Shown here: one piece after another, positions 11,001-20,937 of the stretch
Layout of the letters: each line of letters opens with the position of its first letter
Position numbering within the stretch: the stretch's first letter is position 1
Assembly: GCA_013399875.1 (NCBI GenBank)
Contig: VXAZ01002362.1
Location: forward strand, 1,174,098-1,238,097
DNA: 64,000 nucleotides
Origin: Gymnorhina tibicen
Taxonomy: Eukaryota; Chordata; Aves; Passeriformes; Artamidae
Direction of reading: 5' to 3'
Program-made: the position numbers and the translations under genes
The notes under the pieces: generated by a model
Told to the model about the DNA's origin: nothing
The model's input: the letters and a program-made list of their open reading frames with translations, nothing else
Databases searched by the model: none

Positions 11001-12803
11001 CATTTCCATGAGCATCCCATGCCTACCATGAAGGGGGGACAAAAGCTGGGAGAATGGTAAATAAATACACATTTGTCTGCCAAACTGGCTTTCAAAGGAC
11101 AGAAAATCTCAGGCACTGTGGCTTGGTGAGGGAAGTGAACTGGGGGCAGTGTTGTGGGCAGGGAACTGGGAGTAGTGCTGTGGGAAGAGAGGTGGGGGCA
11201 GTGCTGTCAGCAGTGAGGGGGTGTCAGGGGCTGGTGGGGCTGTGAGCAGATGCAGTCATAGGCAGCCCCTTGATAGAGGAGCCCGACCCCAACAAACCAG
11301 GAAAAACTTGGAAATTACAGCAGCTTCATACCAGATTCCTCCCCTCTGCCACTGTTACCCCTTGGCTGGTTCTCCTTCTGCTCCCTCCTGGTTGCCTGTC
11401 TCAGTTTAGCCAAGTTGCTTAAGCTACGTTTCCTTAGCTGCTCTGCACAACCATCTGTGTCAGTTCCCCACCTACAGGAGTGGCTGCCCCCGGCCACATT
11501 TGGGACTGGAGCCCTGGGACTTCACAGGCTCAGTCCTTAGGAAAAACAAAGCTGCTCCCAGTAACACCGGTGCAAAACTCTGCAACAAAGCATCCTTGCG
11601 ACCTTGGCTGCAGTTTTGCATGAGGATTACCCCTGGGAGCCAAAGCGCTGTTGAGCAGGGTGGGACCAACTTGGGGGTCCCACACTGATCCCCTGGGAAG
11701 ATTTTTACTCTTTCCAAGGAGTCTGTGCTAAAAGGAGAGATGGGCACCTCTGCTCCCCACAGTGACTTGCTTGCACTGAGCCCCTGGGAGCCACTGCCTT
11801 TCCTTTGCATGAGACACTCTGCACCCCAAAAATTCCCAGATTTTCCAATTCGTGGCCAGACACCCCTTTTCCCTTCAAACCGCCTGCCCTGGGGCCCTTC
11901 CCCATGAAAGGGTGCTGGTCTCCCTCTAGGGCTGAGCCCACAGCAGCCACGGGGCCACAGCAAAGGCTTGCCAACCATCGCATCCCATAGCATCGTCCCA
12001 CACTGAGGGGACAGGGACCAAGTCACTGTGACATGAGCAGCAGCCCCGGGGCACCTGAGGACACACATCCTCACCCAGTTCTGATCCCGCCTACTCCACT
12101 TGCTGCCTTTTTTAAGCAGTTGCCCTTGCACCGCGTTGGCTTTTGGAGCTGCCTCTCAGAAGCAAAGCAGACCAGGAATTTTGGAGCCAAGCTGTGTCTC
12201 GGCCACAGCGTCAGAGCGGTGAACAGGGAGATTTATGGCCCTGTCTTGAGCCGCTTGGGTCTCACAAATCACTGCACTGGCCCCAGATGCCTCTTATTTA
12301 ATATAAATGAAAATAAAAATAACAACAGATTCTCAGGCCACCATCCAGCAGCTGGAGCCGGATTTGGATTCTCTTCAGTGAGACAGAGGGACCCCGGTGT
12401 GCAGAGCAGGGCTGGGCAGGGATGAGCCTCCAGCCTGCACACACAGTAGCTTCTGGGGAGGATATGGGGACTAAGAAGCCATCTAAAAGAGCCATGGTGG
12501 GACACTGGGCTGCACGGGGGCAGCCACAACCAGAGGGATATGAAGCCATCAGCAATAACCCCCCTGCCCTGGGATATAGGGGTTATAGAATCCCCTCTCT
12601 CTCCATTGCTTTTTAACCCAGTGCAAAGCATTAATTTTAGGGAAGGCAGGTGCTGGGGAGCCTTACCCGATGATGTACGCCAGGACAATGAGCTGGATCA
12701 GCCGGAAGGTCAGTCCCACCTTCTTGTTCCTCACCAGCACCATCCGAGGGGTGTCATACTCGAAGAGGAAGGAGGACACCTTGTCCATGCACTTCTGCCC
12801 CAT
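1963..12803 (-). CDS. P2RX1: P2X purinoceptor 1 (ATP-gated cation channel), complete, 12 coding exons
   Basis: Plasma-membrane trimeric channel that opens on extracellular ATP and passes Na+ and Ca2+. Twelve exons join in phase to 390 aa (human 399). Visible: an N-terminal cytoplasmic TPR motif in [10 protein letters not shown], identical to human P2X1; TM1 about residues 29-50; VKLKG with ATP-contacting K68 and K70; T186; N291-F292-R293; R306 and K310; TM2 about 338-359; and the YxxxK trafficking motif (YKQKK) after TM2. All ten disulfide cysteines are present. Numbering runs one residue ahead of human from about residue 285. The start ATG at 12803 sits in a strong Kozak context (ACCATGG). 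All introns are GT-AG and no frameshift was seen. The neighbour ATP2A3 matches the human order, so orthology to P2RX1 rather than P2RX4 or P2RX5 is well supported. The C-terminal tail after YAEPEP is short and unlike human. Confidence 0.96.
2521..2613 (-). CDS. P2RX1: P2RX1 coding exon 11
   Basis: 93 nt, residues 346-376. Contains most of TM2 ([11 protein letters not shown]) and YYKQKKFKY with the YxxxK membrane-retention motif. The acceptor is a weak TTTAAG, but phase and homology fit. Donor GTAAGT. Confidence 0.95.
3245..3310 (-). CDS. P2RX1: P2RX1 coding exon 10
   Basis: 66 nt, residues 324-345. [20 protein letters not shown] leads into the start of TM2, the pore-lining helix. Confidence 0.96.
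3968..4058 (-). CDS. P2RX1: P2RX1 coding exon 9
   Basis: 91 nt, residues 293-323. [16 protein letters not shown] contains K310 (human K309) for ATP phosphate binding. The human N300 sequon is absent here. Confidence 0.97.
4677..4807 (-). CDS. P2RX1: P2RX1 coding exon 8
   Basis: 131 nt, residues 250-293. Carries the last two ectodomain cysteines (WNCDLDW, RHCKPIY) and ends in FNFR, the N-F-R ATP-binding triad (291-293). A sequon at N285 (NVS) replaces human N284. Confidence 0.97.
5245..5400 (-). mobile_element. CR1 LINE 3' end
   Basis: Truncated CR1 in P2RX1 intron 7: starts with the complement of the AACCATTCTA(C/T)GATTCTAT terminus, followed by the usual GGGACC and GGGCAGGGACACCTTCCACT blocks. 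Confidence 0.9.
5912..6053 (-). CDS. P2RX1: P2RX1 coding exon 7
   Basis: 142 nt, residues 202-249. RRNLVESV, conserved cysteines in KKCTYHK and [10 protein letters not shown], and a potential N-glycosylation sequon in GQNFTF. Donor AAG|GTACTT. Confidence 0.97.
6088..6150 (-). mobile_element. Degenerate CR1-like fragment
   Basis: ATTTGGGTGGGAAAGAACCT and CTTGTCCAATCCATG resemble a worn CR1 3' end, just upstream of P2RX1 exon 7. Weak match. Confidence 0.35.
7281..7361 (-). CDS. P2RX1: P2RX1 coding exon 6
   Basis: 81 nt, residues 175-202. [16 protein letters not shown] holds T186, an ATP-contact residue. The human N184 glycosylation sequon is replaced by lysine (EKFTLF). Confidence 0.97.
7607..7703 (-). 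CDS. P2RX1: P2RX1 coding exon 5
   Basis: 97 nt, residues 143-175. Contains C149 and the [10 protein letters not shown] motif with two more head-domain cysteines, plus the N153 glycosylation sequon (NST). Acceptor CCACAG, donor GTAAGG. Confidence 0.97.
8217..8286 (-). CDS. P2RX1: P2RX1 coding exon 4
   Basis: 70 nt, residues 120-143 (last codon split). Part of the cysteine-rich head domain, with two conserved cysteines in [10 protein letters not shown]. Sequence between the cysteines diverges from human, as is usual for this loop. Confidence 0.95.
8725..8796 (-). CDS. P2RX1: P2RX1 coding exon 3
   Basis: 72 nt, residues 96-119, beginning [15 protein letters not shown]. Carries the first conserved ectodomain cysteine (GTCPE). 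Acceptor CCACAG, donor GTAAAC. Confidence 0.97.
9198..9345 (-). CDS. P2RX1: P2RX1 coding exon 2
   Basis: 148 nt, residues 46-95, from [10 protein letters not shown] to DYVFPPQ. Holds the end of TM1 and the ATP-site lysines K68 and K70 in VKLKG. Flanked by TTCAG acceptor and GTAAGG donor. Confidence 0.97.
9346..12666 (-). other. P2RX1: P2RX1 intron 1
   Basis: 3.3 kb intron, the longest in the gene. Contains a compact cluster of ETS, ETS/IRF and paired GATA motifs at 10817-10885. Open frames within it, including one of 219 codons at 11472-12131, show no protein-family motif. Confidence 0.85.
10817..10885. promoter_or_regulatory. Candidate haematopoietic enhancer core: ETS/IRF + ETS + two GATA motifs
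   Basis: Within 69 bp: GGAAGTGAAA (10817-10826), a perfect GGAANNGAAA ETS-IRF composite; a second ETS core AGGAAGTG (10830-10837); and two minus-strand GATA motifs, TGATAAGG (10868-10875) and CTGATAAC (10878-10885). P2RX1 is expressed in platelets and other blood cells, where GATA1/2, FLI1 or PU.1, and IRF factors act, so an intron 1 enhancer is plausible. Motif matches alone do not prove activity. Confidence 0.4.
12667..12803 (-). CDS. P2RX1: P2RX1 coding exon 1
   Basis: Encodes residues 1-46 (last codon split after two bases): the cytoplasmic N-terminus and the first half of TM1. The [17 protein letters not shown] block is diagnostic for P2X1 and contains the TPR protein kinase C motif. 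The donor reads GG|GTAAGG. Confidence 0.97.
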
Positions 12804-12959
12804 GGTTGAGCCAGGGCTGTGCCGCAGCCTCCCGGCTCTTCACCGCGCCGTGGGTTGGGCCGTGCCCGCCGCCGCTCCGGCAGCTCCTCTGTTTGCAGAG
12901 GAAAAAAAGAAAATAAGAATGCTATCGGCGTGGCTCTGTGCACATCTGGGCTGTCGGGT

Positions 12960-13005
12960 TTCCTCCTCTGCGCAGGGATGAGGCTTCCTCTTCCTATAAG
13001 CTCTG
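12960..13005 (-). promoter_or_regulatory. P2RX1: Possible P2RX1 core promoter
   Basis: A TATA-like CTTATAGGAA (12991-13000, minus strand) is followed by a purine-rich GGAAGAGGAAG resembling ETS/PU.1 sites. It lies about 190 bp upstream of the ATG. The next 160 bp would be 5' UTR, GC-rich near the ATG, with one 7-codon upstream ORF at 12922-12945. No transcript evidence is available, so the start site is a guess. Confidence 0.3.
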
Positions 13006-15721
13006 GGCTGGGAACAGCGGGTGCCCTACATGGTCTGGGGGTGGGACAGGGTGTGGGAGGGTGCAGGGCCACCCCGCTGCCAAGCCCACATGCCACCAGG
13101 ACGAAGCCATCTGCCCGTGAGGGATGCTCCCTCGCCCGGCAGGGGCCTTCCCTGGGGACAGAGAGGCTGCAGGCAGGGCTCAGGATGAGCAGGGACCACC
13201 AGGCATCCCTGGGGGCAACAGTGGGGTGGAAGAGATGGTGGGGGTCCCGGGGGAGATTTTAGGAATTAGGATTGGGGTATCATTTTTCCTGCCAAAGCAG
13301 CCACCTCAGGCTGTGTGTCCCGAGCCCATGTCCTACTCTGTCTCCCAAAAGCTGCCCCAGAAAAAAGGTCTGGGAAGAGAAGGGGGGGCACAGAAAGCCC
13401 AGCTCAGCAATTCGGAGCTGACCCATGGAGCAGAAAGGCGCCCAGCTTGGCCCCCTCCCGTGGTGAGGCCAGACAGCTGGGGCTTGGCTCGTTCCCAGCA
13501 CTTGCACTGGGCTGGGCTGGGCGCATTTCGAAGCATTTCCAGCATTTCCTGAAAGGCCCGGCAGTGAGCGGGGCCGGGCGAGCCAGGGTCACGGCGAGAG
13601 ATGCTCTGCAGGGTGGTGCAGGCACCACTTTAAACAAATATCACTGAGAAAGGGACTGGATTTGAAAGTGCCAGACTGAAATTTGGGGACAATAGCTGCC
13701 GTGGGAACTTTGCAGGGGGTTGGCTCATTGTTGGGGAAAGCACAGAGGCTGTGGATGGGGGGTCCTGTGCTCTCACTGCATCCCACCAGGCAGCTCCCAG
13801 GGCACAGCCCTGCAGGGGTGAGCTCTGTGCTGGGGAGCACTGGGGCTGAGGAGGGGGCACTGGGGCTGTGTTTCTGGGGGAAAGAGAGGATGTTTTCCCC
13901 AGAAATCTCGGTGCTTCAGCACTCCAGGCAGGGACAGGCTCCATGAGCCACAGTTCATCTGCTGCCTCCCTTGGCCTCAAAGGAGACGCTGGCTCTCTGC
14001 AGCCATGGAGCCTGGGATAAAGGCCCTCTCTGCAGGAGGAAACATGGAAAAGCTTAACCTGCTGGGATAAATCTTTCCTTTCAGGAATATTTCTTTTAGC
14101 ATCACCACCTCTGAAGTTCACTTGCTGATTGCTTACTGTCACATTAACCTTTCGACTCAATGTATTACAGACCTGGCAACTGTGAAATAAGTGGAACAAA
14201 TCAATTATTTTTGCTGGGCAATAAGGAAAACTGGGGAAAATGCAACTGAACCATTTATCCAAATTTTTTGGGTGTACCATGAAGCCTGGGAATCAAAATC
14301 AGATGATCCCATGTTGCAAGTGATGTGATGCAATCCCAGTGCCCCAGTCCTCAGCAACATGGAAAGCTGTCAGACAGGGAGCCAAAAGCAAATACGAAAT
14401 GCTGATGTTAATCATACAGATTGAAGGCTGATACTGCTATTGAGTGGAGCAGACAAACCTTATAAGCTTAGATATCTGTCAGGAGAGAAGCAAATAACTT
14501 ACTGTATGAAACAAGGCCTTTTAGGGAAGGCTGCTCACCCTTGCCAAGGCCATGGGGATAATGAAAATAGGACAGCTAAATTTAACAGCAAAATGACTTG
14601 TAAAAGAGTCACTTCTAATCTCCCCTCTGGTACTTGGAGTCAATAAAATGGTTATAGCATGGATTTAGCTAAAATACTTTCCATTGGGAGATAATATGCA
14701 TCTGCCATTTTATAATCTCTTGGAGCCATGTTGCAGCTGGCGAGTGGGACCAGACCCCATCTGGAGTGATGTGGAGAGCAGAAGACCCCAGCCTGGAGCA
14801 TGAACAGAACCTGAGTCTTTTCCTGGGCTGATACCAGCACCCAGCATGGGCACCCACTTGGCCACAGCATCCAAATGTTTCAAAAAACCACAGCCTAAAC
14901 GCTTGTGGGCTCACACCTCTCCCACACCCACTCCATCCCTGGGATTGCCACTCTTTACATTACTTTATCACAAGGAATTTAGTAGGTTTGCACAGGCATT
15001 GCTCACCTATGCGGCCCTGCAATGGTGCCATCACAGTGCCAGGTGGCTGCCAACACACCTCCCTGCCTCTGCCAGGTGGTTATCGAGGGACAGTGCCCTG
15101 CTCGGGTTGTTCAGTTGTTAATTGACCTGCCCAGACAGGGCAGTCACTGGCCAGAGATGCTGAGATCATGGGGCTGTGATGCTTCCAGCTGTGGTGCAGG
15201 CACTGGGCTGTCCTGAGGCCAGGCTGGGATGTCTGTTTGCTGTGATAATAAATGCATTACTGTAAAACCAAGTGAAAAATAAACATACAGTTAAGAGAAA
15301 GAGGTTTTTATCAGCCTGCTGTGTAGGGTGCAGCCTGGGGGGTGTCCCATGACGCTCTGCACCAATACCCACACATAGCTGGGGATCTTGGGGATGGTTT
15401 TATCTTGGGTTCCCACAGACAGCAACTGGTATGGTGCTGTCAATGCACTCAGAGTCATCTCCTCTGAATAACTTTTGTGTCTCTTGGCCACTTCCAAGCA
15501 GAGCAGGCGGGAGGCACTGTGGGTGCTCTGCCTGGAGTGATGAGGTGCAAATGCTGCTGGAGGAGCAGTGGCAGCTTGAGTTCATCTGCAGCAGGTCCTG
15601 GGCACGGAGGATGGGTTGCCCAGGGCACAGAAAACGCTGAACTAGGCTTGACCTGAGCAGCATGAAAACAAAGGACCAAGTGGGGCAACACAAGGACACA
15701 GAGAGTAGAACTGGAAGTGCT

Positions 15722-15847
15722 GAAGGCCAGGTTGGATGAGACCTTGAGCGACCTGGTCTAGTGGAAGGTGTTCCTGACCATGGGAGGGGGTTTGAATGAG
15801 ATGATCTTTAAGGTCCCTTCCAACTCAAACCATTCTGTGATTCTATG
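15722..15847 (+). mobile_element. CR1 LINE 3' end
   Basis: GGCCAGGTTGGATGAGACCT through GGTCCCTTCCAACTCAAACC to the ATTCTGTGATTCTATGA terminus. Truncated 5' copy in the intergenic region. Confidence 0.92.
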
Positions 15848-17457
15848 ACTCTAAAACCAGGTAGAGATAAGGAAAATGAGCCCATCTAGCTCCACTGCCT
15901 GTGGGAGGGGAAAATAGAAACAGAAACAGCAAACGAGGCTCTAAAGCCCCTGTGTTTGTTTCTGAGATTGCAAAGACCTAGGGCCAGATTTCCCAAACAC
16001 TTTCCTGGGTCAGCTGGCATATTGATTGGTCCCCAGCGCCAGGCTTGGCCTCATCCAGCATCTCCAGCTCTAGCTGGGCCAGATGCCAAGGGCATTGAGG
16101 GCTGGTGACCCTCCAAGGGTATCCCTGGCAGTGCTGTGCAGGGTTAGCACAGGAGTCCATCCATGGCTGCGAAAGGAACTCCTTGCCCCTGCCCGTTAAA
16201 CACACAGCCTGTGCTTGGGGCTGAGAGAAAAATGCAAAATCTGGTTTTTTTAAGAGAGACATTTGGAAATGCAAGTGCATCCTTGTTTTGAGCTGGGACA
16301 GGAACTGCAGGAGCACAAAGAGGGTTCTGAAAATTTCTGCATGGGGTTCAAGCCCACCCGCACCCAGGGAAGCACAGCTGTGGAGGGCATAAAAGCTACC
16401 AGGTATTTCCAGGCTCTCAGACATTGATAGGGGAAAAAGAAAATATAAAAATAATAGATGAAGCTCATTACACAACCCAGACTCATGCTTGGCAGTGTCC
16501 AGCACAGAGCTCTGAATTTCAGCACAAAAATGTGTGGCACGCTGCCGATCTGTGGATGAGGAGGAGTAACATGGAGGCAAGATTTAAAATATGATGGTGG
16601 GTGCAGAGGGGACCTGCTGTGGTCGAGGTTGCCAAGAAGAGCCCCTGAGAGCTGGTGGCTTTTCCCAGTAATTTGGCTGCCACAGCCCCCTTGCCCTCAC
16701 CAGTTGCAGGAGGTGCTTACACTGCACCACTGGCAATGGGAAGGGGAGGGTGGAAAAAAATTGGCAGATGAGAGCAAGCAAGGTCCTACAAAACAGCATG
16801 TTCAGTTTTCTTTCCAATTTTAACTTGTCCTTGACCTCTCTTCGCTCCTTCCCAGCAGGGCTGGCTTGGCTCTGTACTTGTCCCGTGCTGCAACGCCCCA
16901 GCACAAGATGTTTTTGGTGGTACTCACCCCTCAAAAGTGGCATTTCCATCCCCAGTTGCTGTGACAACACATCTCCCTGGAAATACTTCAGTAATAGTTT
17001 AGCTGATGCCAAAGCAAACATGAACCTGAGGTGCTGTGGGTGCCAAAAGGTGTCAGTGGCCCCGTGGCCATTGTGGCCTCCAGAAATGTGGATGCACATC
17101 CAGTGTGGGGGCTGGACCTGAGCCATGGACCAGCCAATCACCAGGACCAATGGGATGGTTTTGGTAGGGTAACACCTGTGTTCTGAATCATGCCTTCAAA
17201 AGACAAGCACAGCCCCAGGTGATGGTCCCCAGGGGTCCAGGGACTGACACAGCATCAGGTGGGGAATTTGGGGTGGTTTTGCCTTCACCGCTGTATCCTG
17301 AGACAGCATTTCTGGTATGGGGTACTGGCTGGAGGGTCACCTCCTGCCATGGCAGAGGTGCTCCTCTTGCTCTGGCATTAGTCTGCACCTGCAAAGAGGA
17401 GGCCAAGCAATGACCCTTTCCCAAAACCAGCATTTGCCAGGGTATCCCATGTCTCTG

Positions 17458-17482
17458 TTTGTAACCCACTGTGGGTTACAAA
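17458..17482. repeat. Perfect 25-bp inverted repeat
   Basis: Twelve-base arms, TTTGTAACCCAC and GTGGGTTACAAA, flank a single T. Read directly from the sequence. Function unknown; it could be a dimeric transcription-factor site or chance. Confidence 0.9.
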
Positions 17483-17813
17483 GCTTTTGGCTTACTTTGT
17501 GCATCACCTTTGTCCTGCTCACAGCATTGTGAAGGAATATATGGGGCCACATCCCAGCAAAAAAGCACCAAGGGTAGATGTTGCCATGAACACATATTTG
17601 CTCCAAAACACAACCTGCAGCTGGATCAGAATTTTCTGCTTCAAACATCACCACGGGCAGAGCTCCGGGTGATGCAGAGATGGAAACGCACGGCCCCAAG
17701 CATTATGCCATCCCCTCAGAGGAGGCCAAGTTATTTAATTATTATTTATTTCACAATTATTTCTTGTGGAGGTTATTGCAGGGCTTATTTAAACCTCCCC
17801 TCCCAGCTGGGGG

Positions 17814-17821
17814 AGATAAGG
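17814..17821 (+). promoter_or_regulatory. GATA-factor consensus motif
   Basis: AGATAAGG matches the preferred WGATAA(G) site. It lies 5 kb upstream of P2RX1 and just past the ATP2A3 3' end. Single motif, low specificity. Confidence 0.2.
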
Positions 17822-18194
17822 TGATGACTATTCTGGATACAGTCAAAATTAGCACTGTTATTTGTATTCTTGTGCCCCAAGAGTGAATTAAAAAATTCCC
17901 AACAGTCACATCATGCCACTCCACTCATTTTGCCTTTGTCATCCCATGCCAGGCACAAGCTCAGCTCCATTTCTAGTTTGGCTCCTCTGAAAACCCACAA
18001 GAAATCCTGATCTGGTGAGCACAACTCCTTTTACGGCTGAAGAATGCCCTCAGGCACTCCCATATGGCTCCATGGGCTCCCAAATGTCCCCCAAGTCAGC
18101 CACAAATGGGACAAGAAAAGAAAAAAAAAAAAAAAAGGTAACACAACAACAACAAAATAGACAAAAAAACCCCCAGTCATCCAGTAAAATTGCT

Positions 18195-18200
18195 TTTATT
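18195..18200 (-). promoter_or_regulatory. ATP2A3 distal polyadenylation signal
   Basis: Minus-strand AATAAA, then about 25-55 nt later a G-run followed by T-rich and TTG-repeat sequence (about 18140-18172), a textbook GU/U-rich downstream element. Confidence 0.6.
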
Positions 18201-20884
18201 TCTGTAATTTTCTAAGTATAAAACAAATCAGCCCAATATTGTGTGAACAGAGTGGATTGTATGGATGTGACCACAAGGAGCCTTCCCACGTCTTCCCGGC
18301 ACACCTGGCTATTTACAGTCAGTCAAAGGACACGGTTTAGGAAGCGGTAATTTAGTGGAAAAATATCTCTCATATAATAAAATAGGAAACCTCATTTCTT
18401 TCAGTTCTGTCCCTCAGATAACACCCTCCCACCCCCCAAGATATAACAATTTACTTTTTGCTATGAAGCACAATCTCAGAGATTTCTACATTTAGCTGTT
18501 CAGGCATCTCATGTAAAAAATCAGCATATTTCCAGACTGAAGCCACCGAGGGCACCCACTGGCAGTTCGGTGGTCGCCCTCCTCTTGGTCCCAAGTGCCC
18601 ATCACTCCAGGCCCACACTGATTTTGGCTCATTTAATGCCCCACTCACACCAAAAAGCTGAATGGCACCACGAGAACATGTCCAGGGAGCACAATTTACC
18701 CTGTGTCTCCTCCTCGCTGCAGCCCTGCAAATCCTAACCCCAACTGTGCCACACAAGATCTGCATGGGGTAAAGCCCTCTCCTTGGTCAGTACCAAAAAC
18801 CTGAGTCCCAGGCTGTCTCCCCTGGCAGAAAATGCCACTGCATTAAGTGGGAGGAAAAAGAGCCCAGATGGGACTGAATCTCTGGCATCATTTATACAAA
18901 GTGATGGCCATACCAGGTATGGTCCAAAAATCACACTAAGTCTTAGGAGTTGTTAGTGGGGACTCAGGTGTGTCTGAGTTGCAGGAGTGATGTAATGCCA
19001 AGGTCTCTGAACCTCATGAACATCTCCCAGTCGGAGCCCCTGCACAGCTCAAATCACTATTTGATGAGTTTTGGTGGAGCAGGACCCTGACTGGGAAGCA
19101 GTATTATCAACCTGATGTACAAAAGAAGGACCAAAAATTAATGCTGAGTTTCCCCATTGCTCCTCCTTCTGCCATCCACACCGTGAGCAGAAACTCTGAT
19201 TCAATCCCAGATTTGATGCTCTTACAGGAACCAAGTCCCCCAGCCCCTCCATAGAGCCTGTCCCTCCTACTGCCCTCTCCAGTGCCTGGTGGTGCCATCC
19301 AGCCTTGGCTGAGCAGAGCATCACCAGAAACACACACACAGAATGTTCACAGTGCCAAAGCCCCAAACACACAAACACAAGCCTCATCCAGGCCTGGGCC
19401 ACACGACACAAATAAAATGCAGGATGCAGTACTTTGCTCTTTTTCCTTTTCCAGCGTGCCTCCCCATAGGATCACACACCACAGGGGGAGTAGCTCATCC
19501 AGCAACTGGTCACAATGACACAATATCCCAAAACAGTACAAAAGACTTTCCACAGCTGCTGCCCCAAGCTGATCCCCCTGGTGCTCACCCCAGGGACACA
19601 GGACCTTCCCTTCCAACCTTGGCTGTACCCCAGCACGGTGCTTGGCCCCTGAGGAAGGAGTTTAAGGTGCTCATGGATAATCCCTTGCTGCCATCCCAGC
19701 ACGTCCTACGCCCTGCGTCTTGGGCAGGATCTGTCAGAGCAGCCCACCAAAGGTCTTGCTGGAAAGACCTGAGTTTTATTTATAGACTTAGAATATGCCA
19801 GGCAGCACCATCAAAATAAAACGAAAAAGGAAATAATTCCTAACCTCTGTTGCCAAGAAAAGCAAGGATCTGAGAGGTTTGCCCCTAAGCTGCTTTTTAA
19901 AAAAAGCTTTTGGGCAAAACAGCCACCCAGTGTCCCTCTCCCTTGTATTGCACAGTCAGATGCCTTGGTAAGACACAAGAGCCTATCCCAAAGTGATGGT
20001 CTTGGCTCTGGGATCTCCAAGTTTACATAAGAACATGTTCCAGCCTGTAAAAGCTCCCAGCATGCTGCTGCTGGTACACATGCAATAAATAACTACTCTG
20101 TGATTTATCCTGACCCTTCACTGAAGAATAAAGGAAAAAATAATTACATCTATGGATATTTTCTACTTCATTAAGATGTTTGAAGTATAAGCCCCTGTAA
20201 TCAAAAAGTATGGAGTGAAACCTGTACTCCAACTAATTAAAGGATGGGGAGAAAGACAAGAGATGTGGTCAGCCATTCAGAAGGGAAAATGGGGATGTGT
20301 CAAAATGGTCCCTCCTAGCAAAGGGGATGCCCCTTCCAGGCAGCTCTAGTGCAGATTACCTGGGCTAGATAAATCTGAAGGCTCACGATAGAAATAAAAT
20401 GCAATTTTCTGCTGCTGGAAAGAACAAGCTGGGACACAGCTCTGGTTTCCTGCCCACAATGGCTCAGAGTTTGGTAACTCACGACTGTGACTCAATGACT
20501 GCATGAACAGACTGACACTGCCTAGGCTTTTACACAAGAAACTTCTCCACACCACACATATTTGGGTTAAATTAATAATCCTCCACCAGACATTAAGTCC
20601 AGGGAAAACAGTCTAACTCAGGTGGTGGATGGACCAAGCAGGTTCCTGTAGGCACACGGGACCAAGGCCACCACATCTCAGGCAGATGCCGTCAGGCAGC
20701 TGAAAGCCCTGCTGGACCCTCCAAACAGGGCTGGGATGCTCTGAATCCAGTCTAGCCTCTGAATCCAGCCCAGCCTCTCCCAAACTGGTTGTTAGCCTCA
20801 GAGAAACAGAGAAGCTGCTTCCTCTGATGACACCAAGCTGGAACTGGACTAAATTCCCACTGGTTGTTTTTCTGCACAGAGCGA

Positions 20885-20937
20885 TGGAGAAGGACTCAAT
20901 CAACTTGGATGTCTTACCCAACTTAAACAATTCTTTA
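20885..20937 (+). mobile_element. Degenerate CR1-like 3' end
   Basis: GACTCAATCAACTTGGATGT then CCAACTTAAACAATTCT resembles an old CR1 terminus within the ATP2A3 3' UTR. Diverged. Confidence 0.3.

Larger units (their letters stand above)
13010..18175. other. P2RX1-ATP2A3 intergenic region
   Basis: About 5.2 kb between the presumed P2RX1 promoter and the ATP2A3 polyadenylation site. Contains a CR1 3' end (15722-15847), a perfect 25-bp palindrome (17458-17482), an AGATAAGG motif (17814-17821) and an A-rich run near 18120. The longest frames (for example 13630-14280 and 16584-17150, minus) have no recognisable family features. Confidence 0.7.

Noticed and set aside
11472..12131. 219-codon minus-strand open frame in P2RX1 intron 1
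   Set aside because: No recognisable family motif; lies wholly between exons 1 and 2 that splice cleanly in phase.
16584..17150. 188-codon minus-strand open frame in the intergenic region
   Set aside because: No domain, no plausible neighbouring exons, and composition typical of random intergenic translation.
18118..18172. A-rich run and CAA repeats considered as a retroposed poly(A) tail
   Set aside because: On the minus strand it is the U/GU-rich element expected just past the ATP2A3 polyadenylation signal; no target-site duplication or upstream retroposon body was seen.
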